Below are positions 7,883 through 16,810 of a DNA stretch of 64,000 nucleotides, in pieces. Positions within the stretch are counted from its first letter, which is position 1. Every line of letters begins with the position of its first letter. The stretch covers positions 62,001 through 126,000 of the forward strand of contig NZ_JAHXRW010000004.1 of assembly GCF_019429625.1 (NCBI RefSeq). Direction: 5' to 3'. The position numbers and the translations under genes were made by a program. The DNA comes from Celeribacter sp. PS-C1. GTDB lineage: Bacteria > Pseudomonadota > Alphaproteobacteria > Rhodobacterales > Rhodobacteraceae. The notes beneath the pieces were generated by a model. It did not search any database, was not told the origin of the DNA, and saw only the letters and a program-made list of their open reading frames with translations.

Positions 7883-8854
7883 ATGTCAGCCCCCGCCCAT
7901 TTTTCTTACGTGTTCAATCGCGGCTATGCGTTTCCGTCTCTAGTCTCGTTGTCGTCTTTGCTGCGCCAGAGCCGCAAAGGTTGCGAAGTTCTCCTCCTGA
8001 CCGACTGCGCGACACCGCGATTCAAGGCCGCCTTGGACTGCCTGCGCGAGCGCCATCCAGAAGCCCGGATCAACCTCGTCGAAGACCCGACCCTCCCCGG
8101 CGCGGAACATCCCTTGGCGCATAAGGTGCGGTTGCAAAATTTCTGGCAGCTGTCTCTCTATAAGATCCTGCCGCGCAAAAGCCTTGCGATCGACGGCGAC
8201 ACTTTGGTGATTGAAGACCCTGCGGAGGCCTATGAAACGCCTCTGGGACAACATGCCATCGCCGCCGCCCCCGATTACCACTTTCAGGATCTCTATTACC
8301 GAAAGCGGTACTACCGGCGCTTCTATCCGTTCGAGCAAGACAAATGGCGTGACATTCCCGCCATCCTCCTTAAGAGCAAACGCGACATTCCCTTGCGCCA
8401 CTACTGCAACAACGGCATCGTCCTGATCGATATGCCGAGACTGCGCGCTACAGGATGGGCGGACCGTCTTTGCGATCTTGACACCTGCCTGAGCACCAAA
8501 CTGGAAAAAGGTTGGGAGCACAACGATCAGGACTGGATGAATTTTATGTTCGCTGGACGGATCGCGCCGATGCCGCTCCGGTGGAATTTCCAAATCATGT
8601 TGATCGTGCCAAGCCGAACACGCAAGCGCTACACACCCCGCCATATGCGCAAAGACTACAAAGACGGCTTTGCCCGCCCCGGCATCCTGCATTTCGCCGG
8701 AGATCGGAAACCCTGGCGGGACATGGAGACTGACACGGACCTGAGCACTCTGCATCGCGAGGCCTTCCTGCATTGGCGCAAAGAGGCTGAGCGTCTTTCG
8801 GAGGAAACAGGGATGGACATCCGCCACCTTTGCAACGACCCTTCGGCCGCTTGA
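7883..8854 (+). CDS. Glycosyltransferase family 8-like protein
   Basis: A 323-residue putative sugar transferase. It has the GT8 landmarks: a metal-binding DGD in AIDGDTLV near residue 105, NNGIVLIDM, the NDQDWMN motif and the C-terminal HFAGDRKPW that matches the GT8 HxxGxxKPW. GT8 enzymes transfer glucose or galactose from a UDP-sugar with retention of configuration, often to lipopolysaccharide or glycans. The acceptor here is unknown and no other envelope glycan genes are adjacent. I start at ATG 7883; a TTG sits just before it. No clear ribosome binding site is visible. Confidence 0.8.
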   Translation: MSAPAHFSYVFNRGYAFPSLVSLSSLLRQSRKGCEVLLLTDCATPRFKAALDCLRERHPEARINLVEDPTLPGAEHPLAHKVRLQNFWQLSLYKILPRKSLAIDGDTLVIEDPAEAYETPLGQHAIAAAPDYHFQDLYYRKRYYRRFYPFEQDKWRDIPAILLKSKRDIPLRHYCNNGIVLIDMPRLRATGWADRLCDLDTCLSTKLEKGWEHNDQDWMNFMFAGRIAPMPLRWNFQIMLIVPSRTRKRYTPRHMRKDYKDGFARPGILHFAGDRKPWRDMETDTDLSTLHREAFLHWRKEAERLSEETGMDIRHLCNDPSAA

Positions 8855-8915
8855 CAGATGTATTCATTGCCAAAATAACGCAGGCGTGTCGGGCACAGGG
8901 AGGAGACAAGGAATC

Positions 8916-9197
8916 ATGGCTGGCAAAGTGATGCTCAGCGGCACGATGACATGTGCCGCCCATGAGATTGATCATGTTCTGGCACTGCTGCCCGAGCATA
9001 TTCGTCTGTCGCGCGCCGAACCCGGCTGTCTCCAATTCGATCTCTGGCAGGACGAGGTCCGCCCCACCGAATTTCACGTCACCGAAGTGTTCCGCGACGC
9101 GCGGGCCTTTGCCGCCCATCAAGATCGCACGCAAAGTTCGGACTGGTGGCGCGTGACCCATCACATGGCCCGCGACTTCCGGACGTCCAACGTATGA
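8916..9197 (+). CDS. ABM-domain (quinol monooxygenase-like) protein
   Basis: A 93-residue protein of the antibiotic biosynthesis monooxygenase / dimeric ferredoxin-like fold: EPGCLQFDLWQDE followed by FHVTEVFRDARAFAAHQ is the typical second half of this family. Members are small homodimeric enzymes that oxidise quinol-type or aromatic compounds without a cofactor, but many are uncharacterised. I start at ATG 8916 (AAGGA just before). Its stop overlaps the start of the EamA exporter by ATGA, so the two are one operon and the exporter may move a related compound (inference). Confidence 0.8.
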   Translation: MAGKVMLSGTMTCAAHEIDHVLALLPEHIRLSRAEPGCLQFDLWQDEVRPTEFHVTEVFRDARAFAAHQDRTQSSDWWRVTHHMARDFRTSNV

Positions 9198-10093
9198 GCG
9201 CACAAAGCCAGCCAATCAAAGCCGCGCTTTGGATGAGCGGCGCACTTTTGGGGTTTTCCTCCATGGCCGTGGCCGGGCGCCAGCTTGCCGGTCATCTCGA
9301 TACCTTTGAAATCCTCGGCTACCGGTCTCTCATCGGCTTGATGATCGTTCTTACCATCGCCGTCACCCAGGGCCGCCTGCGCGAATGTCGCCCCTCCGCC
9401 ATGCCGCTGCATGTCGGTCGCAATCTCGGCCATTTCGCCGGGCAGAACCTCTGGCTCTACGCCCTGACCCTGATCCCTATGGCGCAACTTTTCGCGCTCG
9501 AATTTTCCTACCCGATCCTCGTAGGCTTGGGAGCCACGATTTTCTTGGGCGAGAAAATGACCCCGACGAGGGCCTTCACCTCCGCGATGGGATTTGCCGG
9601 TATCCTGATCGTCGCGCGTCCCTTCGGCGCCGAAGGGCTCTCGATCGGCATCTTTGCCGCCATGGCCTGCGCTTTGGGCTTTGCCGCCTCGGCTTTGTTC
9701 ACCAAGCGGCTAACGCTGACCGCGCATGTGACGATTTTGGGCATCATGTTCTGGATGGTCACGCTCCAGCTCGGATTTGGCATTATCTGTGCGCTCGCGG
9801 ATGGCGATATTGCGCTGCCGCGGCTGGTCGATCTGCCTTGGGTCACCGTGGTGGCGGTCGCAGGTCTCGGCGCGCATTTCTGCCTGACCACCGCACTGTC
9901 GCTGGCGCCGGCCTCAATCGTCACGCCGATCGACTTTCTGCGCCTGCCAATCATCGCTGTCATCGGCATGATGTTCTATGGCGAAGGCCTCGATGCGCTG
10001 GTGTTTCTGGGCGCAGCGATCATATTTTCCGCCAATTACATCAACATCTTGGCAGAAAACCGCCGGATTTCCGCGCACTCCACCCCAAGTTGA
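9194..10093 (+). CDS. EamA/DMT superfamily exporter
   Basis: A 299-residue integral inner-membrane protein with about ten hydrophobic helices in two EamA repeats (roughly residues 10-145 and 155-290); FSYPILVGLGATIFLGEK marks the end of the first repeat. The family exports amino acids, nucleosides or other metabolites; the substrate cannot be read from the sequence. The start is ATG 9194, overlapping the preceding monooxygenase-like gene. Upstream in-frame sequence belongs to that gene in another frame. Confidence 0.88.
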   Translation: MSAQSQPIKAALWMSGALLGFSSMAVAGRQLAGHLDTFEILGYRSLIGLMIVLTIAVTQGRLRECRPSAMPLHVGRNLGHFAGQNLWLYALTLIPMAQLFALEFSYPILVGLGATIFLGEKMTPTRAFTSAMGFAGILIVARPFGAEGLSIGIFAAMACALGFAASALFTKRLTLTAHVTILGIMFWMVTLQLGFGIICALADGDIALPRLVDLPWVTVVAVAGLGAHFCLTTALSLAPASIVTPIDFLRLPIIAVIGMMFYGEGLDALVFLGAAIIFSANYINILAENRRISAHSTPS

Positions 10094-10223
10094 TGCACAA
10101 ATGCCATGATCGCCCCGCTTTCAGTATGACGTGGCGTCAGAATTGCTTGAAAATTTGTCGCAGCTTAGGCTGTTTGAACAATAAGAGCGGTAAGTCGCTC
10201 ACCTCGAAATTTTTAGATCGAAG

Positions 10224-10239
10224 CGAGCCGCGTGGCTCG
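10224..10239 (+). promoter_or_regulatory. Leader hairpin of the FadL-type porin gene
   Basis: CGAGCC-GCGT-GGCTCG forms a short GC-rich hairpin 8 bases before the ribosome binding site of the porin gene. It may affect transcript stability. The signal is weak. Confidence 0.35.
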
Positions 10240-10254
10240 TCAGGGATGGAGATC

Positions 10255-11334
10255 ATGAAATCAAAAACAACACTTCTGGCCGCCTCACTTGCGGTCGGCT
10301 CTACCGCTGCGTTCGCAGGAGGCATGGATCGCTCAGGCCAATCCATTGCCCCGATCTTTGAGACAGGCACCTATGTCGAGCTGAGCTTTGGCTCCATCAG
10401 CCCTGACGTCAGCGGCACCTCTCCCATCTTTGGGTATTCGGGCGATATGGCCCCCTCCTACACGCAGGTGTCCGGCGCCTATAAGCGTGACCTCACCGAC
10501 GCACTCTCCATGGCGATCATCATCGACCAGCCTTATGGCGCCGATGTCGATTATGGCAGCGCCGATCCCGGCTACTTGCTCGGCGGTTCCACCGCCACCG
10601 TCGATACGGTCGGTGTGACGGCCATCCTGCGTTACAAGCTTGGCAACGGCTTCTCCGTTCACGGCGGTGTGCGCAACCTAACGGCCTCTGGCGAAGTGTC
10701 CCTGCCGTTCCTGACTTACGACATGGAGACCTCGACCGAGAACGATTGGTCCTGGCTTGCAGGTGTCGCCTATGAGATTCCGGACATCGCTCTGCGGGCC
10801 TCTTTGACTTATCATTCCGACACGACAATCGACTTCGACGTCACGGAAAGCTCGATCCCGCTTGGCACGAACGCCTCTCAGATGCAGGTCGTCATGCCGC
10901 AATCCGTCAATTTCGATTTCCAGACCGGGATTGCCGCTGACACGTTGTTGATGTTCTCGGCACGTTGGGCAGAATGGACCGAAACCATCATTGACCCGAA
11001 TGATTACCGCACGCTGGTTGGCGACAACCTCGTTGATCACAACGGTGACACCACCTCCTACAGCCTCGGCATCGGGCGTCGATTCAACGACAAGTGGTCC
11101 GGCTCTTTCGCGATTGGCTATGAAGATGCCACGGGAGGCCTGTCTGGCAACCTGTCGCCGCGAGATGGCTACACCTCTCTGACGGTCGGTGCGAAATACC
11201 AGATCACCGAGCAAACCGCGATCTCCGGTGGCGTCTCCTATGTCTGGCTGGGCGACACCGCCACATCCATCGCCTCCGAGTTCGAAGACAACACTGCCAT
11301 TGGTGTCGGTCTGAAACTGTCGCATCACTTCTGA
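10255..11334 (+). CDS. Outer membrane protein of the FadL/OmpP1 (fatty acid transport) family
   Basis: A 359-residue protein with a cleavable signal peptide (MKSKTTLLAASLAVGSTAAFAG) followed by alternating amphipathic beta strands and a C-terminal SHHF ending in Phe, the signature of an outer membrane barrel. Phrases such as FDFQTGIAADTLLMFSARW and GYTSLTVGAKYQI fit the FadL family, which takes up long-chain fatty acids and other hydrophobic compounds. I start at ATG 10255 with GGAG before it. The open frame continues far upstream only because it shadows the exporter gene. A strong terminator follows. Confidence 0.88.
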   Translation: MKSKTTLLAASLAVGSTAAFAGGMDRSGQSIAPIFETGTYVELSFGSISPDVSGTSPIFGYSGDMAPSYTQVSGAYKRDLTDALSMAIIIDQPYGADVDYGSADPGYLLGGSTATVDTVGVTAILRYKLGNGFSVHGGVRNLTASGEVSLPFLTYDMETSTENDWSWLAGVAYEIPDIALRASLTYHSDTTIDFDVTESSIPLGTNASQMQVVMPQSVNFDFQTGIAADTLLMFSARWAEWTETIIDPNDYRTLVGDNLVDHNGDTTSYSLGIGRRFNDKWSGSFAIGYEDATGGLSGNLSPRDGYTSLTVGAKYQITEQTAISGGVSYVWLGDTATSIASEFEDNTAIGVGLKLSHHF

Positions 11335-11354
11335 TCCGACCGGACACGCATTTG

Positions 11355-11384
11355 AAAGGCCTCGCATCTCGCGGGGCCTTTTTT
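11355..11384 (+). terminator. Terminator after the FadL-type gene
   Basis: AAGGCCTCGC (11356-11365), loop ATCTC, GCGGGGCCTT (11371-11380), then TTTT; one wobble pair in a 10-bp stem. Confidence 0.85.
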
Positions 11385-11490
11385 CATTTTCGCGCCATTC
11401 ATCAGAAACCGTGATGCCGTTTTGCACAATTTCCGGTTTGCCAGCCACGCTCCCGCGCGCGATCTTACGCCGAACCTTGAGAGGACCGTC

Positions 11491-12408
11491 ATGGCACCGC
11501 AAAAAACCATTCCGCCCGCCGCATGGGCCGGGCTTTTCGCCATGGGCGGCCTCTGGGGCTGTTCCTTTCTCGCGGTCGCCGTCTTGATCCGTGAGCTTCC
11601 GGTGTTCTGGATCGTCGCAGGCCGGGTCTCTATCGCCGCTCTCGTGCTTTGGACCTATGTCCTTGTCAAAGGCCTGCCCGTGCCGCCCCTGTCGCGCTAC
11701 CTCTGGCGCTTCGTCCTTGTCGGCTGCCTGACCTCCGCCGTGCCCTTCCTGTTGATCTCATGGGCGCAGCATCACATCCCCTCGGGGCTTGCGGGCATTC
11801 TCAATGCATCCACCGCCATTTTCGGCGTGCTGTTCGCCGCGCTCATCTTTGCCGATGAAAAGCTTGGCCTGCGCAAAGGCACCGGCGTTCTCTTGGGCGT
11901 GCTTGGCATCGTGACCATCATCGGCATCGAGGCGCTTCAGTCCTTTGACCTCACCTCTTTGGGGCAGTTGGCGATGATCGGGGCAACCATGTGTTACGGG
12001 CTGTCGAACTGCGTCGGGCGCATCCTGCTATCCGATCTGCGCCCCGAGGTTGCCGCCGCGGGCATGCTCACGGGGGCGGCGATCTTTGCCCTGCCCGCTG
12101 CATTTCTTGTCGATGGCGTGCCACCTTTGGCGCTCAGACCCGAAACCTGGGGCGCGCTCTTGTATCTGGCGATCCTCTCCACCAGCCTCACCTACATCAT
12201 CTATTACAAGGTGATCCAACTCGCAGGCGCCGGGAACACATCGCTGACCACGCTCATCGTGGCGCCGGTCTCCATCGCCTTGGGCGCGCTCGTTCTGGGT
12301 GAAAACCTCTCACTTCAGGCCTATTTGGGCTTTGGCCTCATCGCCTTGGGGCTTTTGGTGATCGACGGGCGGGTTTTGAGACGCCTAAGGCGTCAAAAAC
12401 CCGCATAA
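11491..12408 (+). CDS. EamA/DMT superfamily exporter
   Basis: A 305-residue inner-membrane protein with about ten transmembrane helices in two EamA repeats; WGCSFLAVAVLIRELP and the second-repeat TSLTYIIYYKVIQLAGAGN are typical of this family. Substrate unknown. It starts at ATG 11491 with GAGAGGA upstream; the frame open from 11422 has no support. It is not closely similar to the exporter at 9.2 kb, so this is not a recent tandem duplicate. A short GC-rich gap separates it from the ATPase gene downstream. Confidence 0.88.
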   Translation: MAPQKTIPPAAWAGLFAMGGLWGCSFLAVAVLIRELPVFWIVAGRVSIAALVLWTYVLVKGLPVPPLSRYLWRFVLVGCLTSAVPFLLISWAQHHIPSGLAGILNASTAIFGVLFAALIFADEKLGLRKGTGVLLGVLGIVTIIGIEALQSFDLTSLGQLAMIGATMCYGLSNCVGRILLSDLRPEVAAAGMLTGAAIFALPAAFLVDGVPPLALRPETWGALLYLAILSTSLTYIIYYKVIQLAGAGNTSLTTLIVAPVSIALGALVLGENLSLQAYLGFGLIALGLLVIDGRVLRRLRRQKPA

Positions 12409-12467
12409 CACTTGCGAGGCCGCGCGTGGCATGGCACCACCATGCGCGACCAACAGGAACAGACACG

Positions 12468-13340
12468 ATGCATTACGACACAGCGGCAGAGTGGCAAAAT
12501 GCCGCCCACAAACGCCTTATTCTTTTCGGCATGTCGGGTCTCGGGAAAACCGTGATCTCCAACATGCTGCGCGACACGGGCGATTGGTATCACTACTCGA
12601 TCGACTACCGCATCGGCACCCGGTACTTGGGCGAAGCCATTGACGACAATCTGAAAAAAGTCGCCATGCGCGAGCCGTTCCTGCGTGAACAATTTCTATC
12701 GGACAGCATCTATATCAAATCGAACATCACCTTCGACAACCTCGCGCCTGTCTCCTATTTCCTCGGAAAACCCGGCGACGAGTCTCAAGGCGGCATCCCA
12801 ATCACAGAATTCCAGCGCCGTCAGAACTTGTTTGAAACCGCCGAAAAATCCGCTCTGATGGACACCGGACATTTCATCAATCGTGCCCAGACACTCTATG
12901 ACTACCCGCATTTCGTCTGTGACACGGGTGGCTCGATCTGTGAATGGGTCGATCCCGAAGACGCCAACGACCCGATCCTGAGCGCACTCTCGAAAAACGC
13001 GCTCCTCGTGTGGCTCAAAGGGACTGAGGCTCATACCGAAGAGCTGATCCGCCGCTTCGACAAGGCGCCGAAACCGATGGCCTATCAGCCCGAATTCCTC
13101 GCCGCAATCTGGGACGAATATCTCTCGGAAAAAGGCCTCAAAGAAGATCAGGTCAACCCGGACGATTTCATCCGCTACACCTACGCCCGTGCCCTCAACC
13201 ACCGCCAGCCGCGCTATGAGGCGATGGCAAAAAACTGGGGCATCACACTCGATTACGAAGATGTCAAACGCATCACCGGCCCGGACGACTTCTCTGCCCT
13301 GATCGCCGCCGCGCTTGATAAACGTACCGCGCAGGCATAA
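12468..13340 (+). CDS. P-loop ATPase of unknown function beside metA
   Basis: A 290-residue cytoplasmic protein. A Walker A motif FGMSGLGKT lies at about residues 21-29, followed by an acidic, aromatic-rich body ([25 protein letters not shown]; the second acidic motif [10 protein letters not shown] near residue 155 could be a Walker B equivalent). The size and single nucleotide-binding core suggest a small kinase or NTPase, not a motor ATPase. No family name is secure. It starts at ATG 12468 with AGGAA before it and lies 32 bp ahead of metA, so co-expression with methionine synthesis is likely. Confidence 0.8.
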   Translation: MHYDTAAEWQNAAHKRLILFGMSGLGKTVISNMLRDTGDWYHYSIDYRIGTRYLGEAIDDNLKKVAMREPFLREQFLSDSIYIKSNITFDNLAPVSYFLGKPGDESQGGIPITEFQRRQNLFETAEKSALMDTGHFINRAQTLYDYPHFVCDTGGSICEWVDPEDANDPILSALSKNALLVWLKGTEAHTEELIRRFDKAPKPMAYQPEFLAAIWDEYLSEKGLKEDQVNPDDFIRYTYARALNHRQPRYEAMAKNWGITLDYEDVKRITGPDDFSALIAAALDKRTAQA

Positions 13341-13372
13341 ATTATCTCCCTGCCCTAAAAGGATCTTGTGAA

Positions 13373-14296
13373 ATGCCCATCACCTTGCCCGAAAACCTTC
13401 CCGCCTATGACGTGCTCTCCGCCGAGGGCGTCATGGTCATGGGCGAAGGCCGGGCAAAGTCACAGGAAATCCGCCCGCTCAAAATCGCGCTTTTGAACCT
13501 GATGCCGAAGAAAATTCAGACGGAGAACCAATTCGCCCGCCTGATCGGTGCCACGCCTCTGCAGATCGATTTCAAACTGATCCGCATGAGCGAACATCAG
13601 ACCAAAAACACCGCCGCCGAACATATGGAGCAATTCTACCGGCCGTTTTCCGAGGTCAAAGCCTCCGGCGAGAAATTCGACGGGCTGATCATCACCGGCG
13701 CGCCGATCGAGCACTTGCCTTTTGAAGAGGTCACCTATTGGGACGAGCTCAAAGAGGTTTTTGAGTGGACGCAAACCCATGTCTTCTCCACCTTCGGCGT
13801 TTGCTGGGGCGGAATGGCGATGATCAACTATTTCCACGGCGTGAAAAAATACGATCTGGATCACAAGGCGTTCGGGTTGTTTCAGCAGGAAAATCTGGCA
13901 CCGAGCTCGCCCTATCTGCGTGGGTTCTCTGACCTGTGCTATATCCCCGTAAGCCGCTGGACCGAAATGCGCCAATCCGAAATCGACGCCGTGCCAAACC
14001 TGATCCCGCTTCTGGGTTCGGACGAGACCGGCCCCTGCCTGGTGCAGGACCCGGATCATCGCGCGCTCTATATCTTCAACCATTTCGAATATGACACGGG
14101 CACTTTGTTCGAGGAATATCAAAGGGATGTGGATGCGGGCAAAGAGATCATTCTGCCGAAACACTATTTCCCGAACGACAACCCGTCGTTGCGTCCGATG
14201 AACCGCTGGCGGTCGCACGCGCATCTTCTCTACGGCAACTGGATCAATGCGATCTATCAGGACACGCCCTACGATCTGAATGACATCGGGACCTAA
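13373..14296 (+). CDS. metA: Homoserine O-acyltransferase MetA (predicted acetyl-CoA type)
   Basis: The first committed step of methionine synthesis, acylating homoserine. It is 307 residues, with catalytic Cys144 in [10 protein letters not shown] and the conserved NLMPKK-T-NQF region near residue 42. At the acyl-CoA specificity position this protein has Glu113 ([12 protein letters not shown]), where E. coli has Gly111. From published work on this family, Glu marks acetyl-CoA users and Gly succinyl-CoA users, so this is probably a homoserine O-acetyltransferase despite the usual MetA name. I see no SAM-II-type riboswitch in the 32 bp before it. Confidence 0.96.
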   Translation: MPITLPENLPAYDVLSAEGVMVMGEGRAKSQEIRPLKIALLNLMPKKIQTENQFARLIGATPLQIDFKLIRMSEHQTKNTAAEHMEQFYRPFSEVKASGEKFDGLIITGAPIEHLPFEEVTYWDELKEVFEWTQTHVFSTFGVCWGGMAMINYFHGVKKYDLDHKAFGLFQQENLAPSSPYLRGFSDLCYIPVSRWTEMRQSEIDAVPNLIPLLGSDETGPCLVQDPDHRALYIFNHFEYDTGTLFEEYQRDVDAGKEIILPKHYFPNDNPSLRPMNRWRSHAHLLYGNWINAIYQDTPYDLNDIGT

Positions 14297-14301
14297 GCGC
14301 G

Positions 14302-15246
14302 GTGCGTCTGCCTGAAGATCTACGGGAGTTGGGGCCAAGTTCTCATCTCTCCGGAAACCGCACCTTTGTGCGTGCCATGAAGACCCGGCGCAGGGGCGTT
14401 TTGGTCAAAACGCCTTCCGGCGCCGTCGTGCATGTCGAAGCCTACGGCTCAAAAGAGGCTCCGCCCGTGGTGCTGATCCACGGCGCCTCCGGCTCGACCT
14501 ACGACATGACTTTCAGCCTCGCACCGGCCCTGATGGACAGCCACTGCGTCTATGTCATCGACCGCCCCGGCTTTGGCCATAGCCCGCGGATGAAAGACGA
14601 AAGCCTCGCCGCCCAAGCCCGCGTCCTGCGCGAGGCGATCCAGACCCTCGATAGCCGCTCCGCAATCGTCTTAGGCCAATCCTACGGTGGTGCAGTGGCG
14701 CTTGAATGGGCGCTGCAATCCGACGATCTGGCGGCTTTGGTTCTGGTCTCGTCACCCTCCCACGACTGGGAGACCGGGCATCCGCTTTTGCACCGCACGC
14801 TTGCCGAACCCGTCATTGGATGGTGGGCCTCCGAATTGATCCACGCGCTGACGCCCCAGTGGGTCATCGCCAAACAACTGGCCGAAGTCTTTGCGCCGCA
14901 AGAGGTCCCAGAAGGCTACGCCGACCACTTCCAGCCCCGCAATTCTATCCACCCACCGCGTCACCGTCAAAACGCCCGTCAACGTATTGCGTTGAAGGCG
15001 GAAATGGCCGCAATGGTGCGGCGCTATGATACGCTCACACTGCCGATTGAGAGTCTGCATGGCACGGCGGATGTCATCGTCCCGGATCACGTCCACGCCC
15101 TGCCCTTTGACGCCAAGGTGGCCTCCAATGCTCTCACGCGTCTGGACGGCATCGGACACATGCCGCATCACGTTGCGACAGAGGCCGTGGTCGAGGCCGT
15201 GAAGCGCGCCAGTTCTCGCGCCGCCACACATTGCAACCCGGATTGA
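14302..15246 (+). CDS. Alpha/beta hydrolase
   Basis: A 314-residue alpha/beta-fold hydrolase: oxyanion region LIHGASGS near residue 59, nucleophile Ser in GQSYGG near 125, an acid in TADVIVPD and the catalytic His in GIGHMPHH near 287. Substrate unknown; the architecture fits esterases and C-C bond hydrolases. The start is unsure: GTG 14302 gives the full length, ATG 14377 would remove 25 residues. Neither has a strong ribosome binding site. It follows metA by 5 bp and is probably in the same transcript. Confidence 0.82.
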   Translation: MRLPEDLRELGPSSHLSGNRTFVRAMKTRRRGVLVKTPSGAVVHVEAYGSKEAPPVVLIHGASGSTYDMTFSLAPALMDSHCVYVIDRPGFGHSPRMKDESLAAQARVLREAIQTLDSRSAIVLGQSYGGAVALEWALQSDDLAALVLVSSPSHDWETGHPLLHRTLAEPVIGWWASELIHALTPQWVIAKQLAEVFAPQEVPEGYADHFQPRNSIHPPRHRQNARQRIALKAEMAAMVRRYDTLTLPIESLHGTADVIVPDHVHALPFDAKVASNALTRLDGIGHMPHHVATEAVVEAVKRASSRAATHCNPD

Positions 15247-15257
15247 AAAACCCCATA

Positions 15258-15276
15258 GTGTTAAGGCGATTAACAC
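15258..15276. promoter_or_regulatory. Inverted repeat before ppk2
   Basis: GTGTTAA-GGCGA-TTAACAC, 7-bp perfect arms, 13 bases before the ppk2 ATG. Outer CCC/GGG could extend the stem across a 3x3 mismatch. It may be an operator or a leader hairpin. Confidence 0.45.
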
Positions 15277-15289
15277 ATAGGGCCTCATC

Positions 15290-16177
15290 ATGACCGACCT
15301 GCCTTTTGACGGCGCCATCTCCCGCTATTTCGAGAAAGATGCGCCAAAATCCATCCGCAAAGCGGTCGAGGATGGCGGCAAGAAAGAGATCCTTTCGCCC
15401 TCCTTCCCCTATAACGAGTGGATGAAAAAGTCCGATTACGAGGATGAAATCAAGCTGTTGCAGCGTGAGCTGGTCAAGATGCTCGCCGATGTGCGCGAGA
15501 CCGGCAAGCGCATCGTTGTCGTGTTCGAAGGCCGCGATGCAGCGGGCAAAGGTGGCACGATTAAACGCTTCCGCGAGAACCTGAACCCGCGGTCCGCCCG
15601 CGTGGTGGCGCTTTCGAAACCGACCGAGCGTGAGGCCGGGCAATGGTATTTCCAGCGCTACATTGACCACCTGCCGACCAAGGGCGAAATCGTGCTCTTC
15701 GACCGCTCGTGGTACAACCGGGGCGTGGTCGAAAAGGTCTTTGGCTTTTGCTCCGACAAGGAGCGCGAAAAGTTTTTTCATCAGCTGCCCGAGTTTGAGG
15801 ACATGCTGGTCTCAGAGGGCATTCAGCTCTTCAAAATCTGGCTCAACGTCGGCCGCGCCGAACAGCTCAAACGCTTTCTGACCCGCGAACAGGATGTGCT
15901 AAAACAGTGGAAACTCTCGTCGATTGATGTCGAGGGCCTCAAGCGCTGGGACGATTACACGGCGGCGATTTCCGAAACGATGGAGCGCAGCCATTCCGAG
16001 GATGCGCCCTGGACCGTGATCCGCTCTGACGACAAATATCGCGCGCGGCTAAATGCGATCCGCTCGGTCCTTTGTCAGATCGACTACAAAGGCAAAAACG
16101 CGGACAACATCGGCGAGATCGACGACAAGATCGTCGATGGGCCGAGCCTGTTGATTACCGGCGACGAGGATGAGTAA
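15290..16177 (+). CDS. ppk2: Polyphosphate kinase 2
   Basis: Transfers phosphate between polyphosphate and nucleotides, usually making NTP or NDP from polyP. It is 295 residues with the PPK2 core: Walker [10 protein letters not shown] near residue 82, the family-specific [15 protein letters not shown], and [11 protein letters not shown] with the lid region. Length and N-terminal extension fit a class I PPK2, which phosphorylates nucleoside diphosphates. The TetR regulator gene starts 6 bp after it. No ppk1 or ppx gene is nearby. Confidence 0.95.
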   Translation: MTDLPFDGAISRYFEKDAPKSIRKAVEDGGKKEILSPSFPYNEWMKKSDYEDEIKLLQRELVKMLADVRETGKRIVVVFEGRDAAGKGGTIKRFRENLNPRSARVVALSKPTEREAGQWYFQRYIDHLPTKGEIVLFDRSWYNRGVVEKVFGFCSDKEREKFFHQLPEFEDMLVSEGIQLFKIWLNVGRAEQLKRFLTREQDVLKQWKLSSIDVEGLKRWDDYTAAISETMERSHSEDAPWTVIRSDDKYRARLNAIRSVLCQIDYKGKNADNIGEIDDKIVDGPSLLITGDEDE

Positions 16178-16183
16178 GCCGGA

Positions 16184-16801
16184 ATGAGCAAGCGCGGCTA
16201 TCATCACGGCAATCTGCGACAAGCGCTGATCGAGGCGGCTTTGCAGCTGATCGAGGAAAAGGGCCCGACGGGCTTCACCTTGTCTGAGGCCGCCAAAACC
16301 GCAGGCGTCACCCCCGCCGCCGTCTATCGCCATTTCGAGGGCCGCGAGGACCTGATCGCCGAGATCGCCCGGCAAGGCTTTGAGGTCTTCGCCGATCTTC
16401 TCGACTATGCCTATGACACCGGCCAGCCCTCGGCTCTGGCGTCCTTTGAGGCGGTGGGCCGCGCCTATCTCGCCTTTGCTCGCCGCTACCCCGGCCATTA
16501 CATCGCCATGTTCGAAAGCGGCATCTCGATGCAGCGCTCGCCCGAGTTGTTTGCCGTGGCCGAGCGCGCCCTGGGTGTCTTGGAACGTGCCGCGACGCAA
16601 CTGTCGGAACAAATCCCCGAAGGCAAACGCCCCCCGGCCCAGATGTTCGCGGCGCATGTCTGGGCCATGGCGCATGGCGTGGTCGAGTTGTTCGCCCGTG
16701 GCACGCCCGGCGCGCGTGTGCCCTTCCCGCCCGAAGACCTTTTGGAAACCGGAATCGGCATATACTTGCGCGGATTGGGGTTAATTCCTCAAGACAAGTG
16801 A
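16184..16801 (+). CDS. TetR/AcrR family regulator with WHG-type C-terminal domain
   Basis: A 205-residue repressor-type protein. The N-terminal HTH (about residues 8-55) includes FTLSEAAKTAGVTPAAVYRHFEGREDL. The C-terminal domain contains AAHVWAMAHGVVEL, the WHG-domain signature (TetR_C_33). The ligand is unknown. It lies immediately after ppk2 and 9 bp before an exported hydrolase, all on the same strand, so it may be part of a three-gene unit. Confidence 0.9.
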   Translation: MSKRGYHHGNLRQALIEAALQLIEEKGPTGFTLSEAAKTAGVTPAAVYRHFEGREDLIAEIARQGFEVFADLLDYAYDTGQPSALASFEAVGRAYLAFARRYPGHYIAMFESGISMQRSPELFAVAERALGVLERAATQLSEQIPEGKRPPAQMFAAHVWAMAHGVVELFARGTPGARVPFPPEDLLETGIGIYLRGLGLIPQDK

Positions 16802-16810
16802 GGAGCGCCC

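Noticed and set aside
9385-11334. A 649-codon open frame that seems to fuse an exporter to a porin
   Set aside because: The first 290 codons are an out-of-frame reading of the EamA gene and following spacer. The porin begins at ATG 10255 with a signal peptide and ribosome binding site.
13341-13372. Possible SAM-responsive riboswitch before metA
   Set aside because: Only 32 bp separate metA from the ATPase gene, and I cannot find the pseudoknot elements of SAM-II or related classes.
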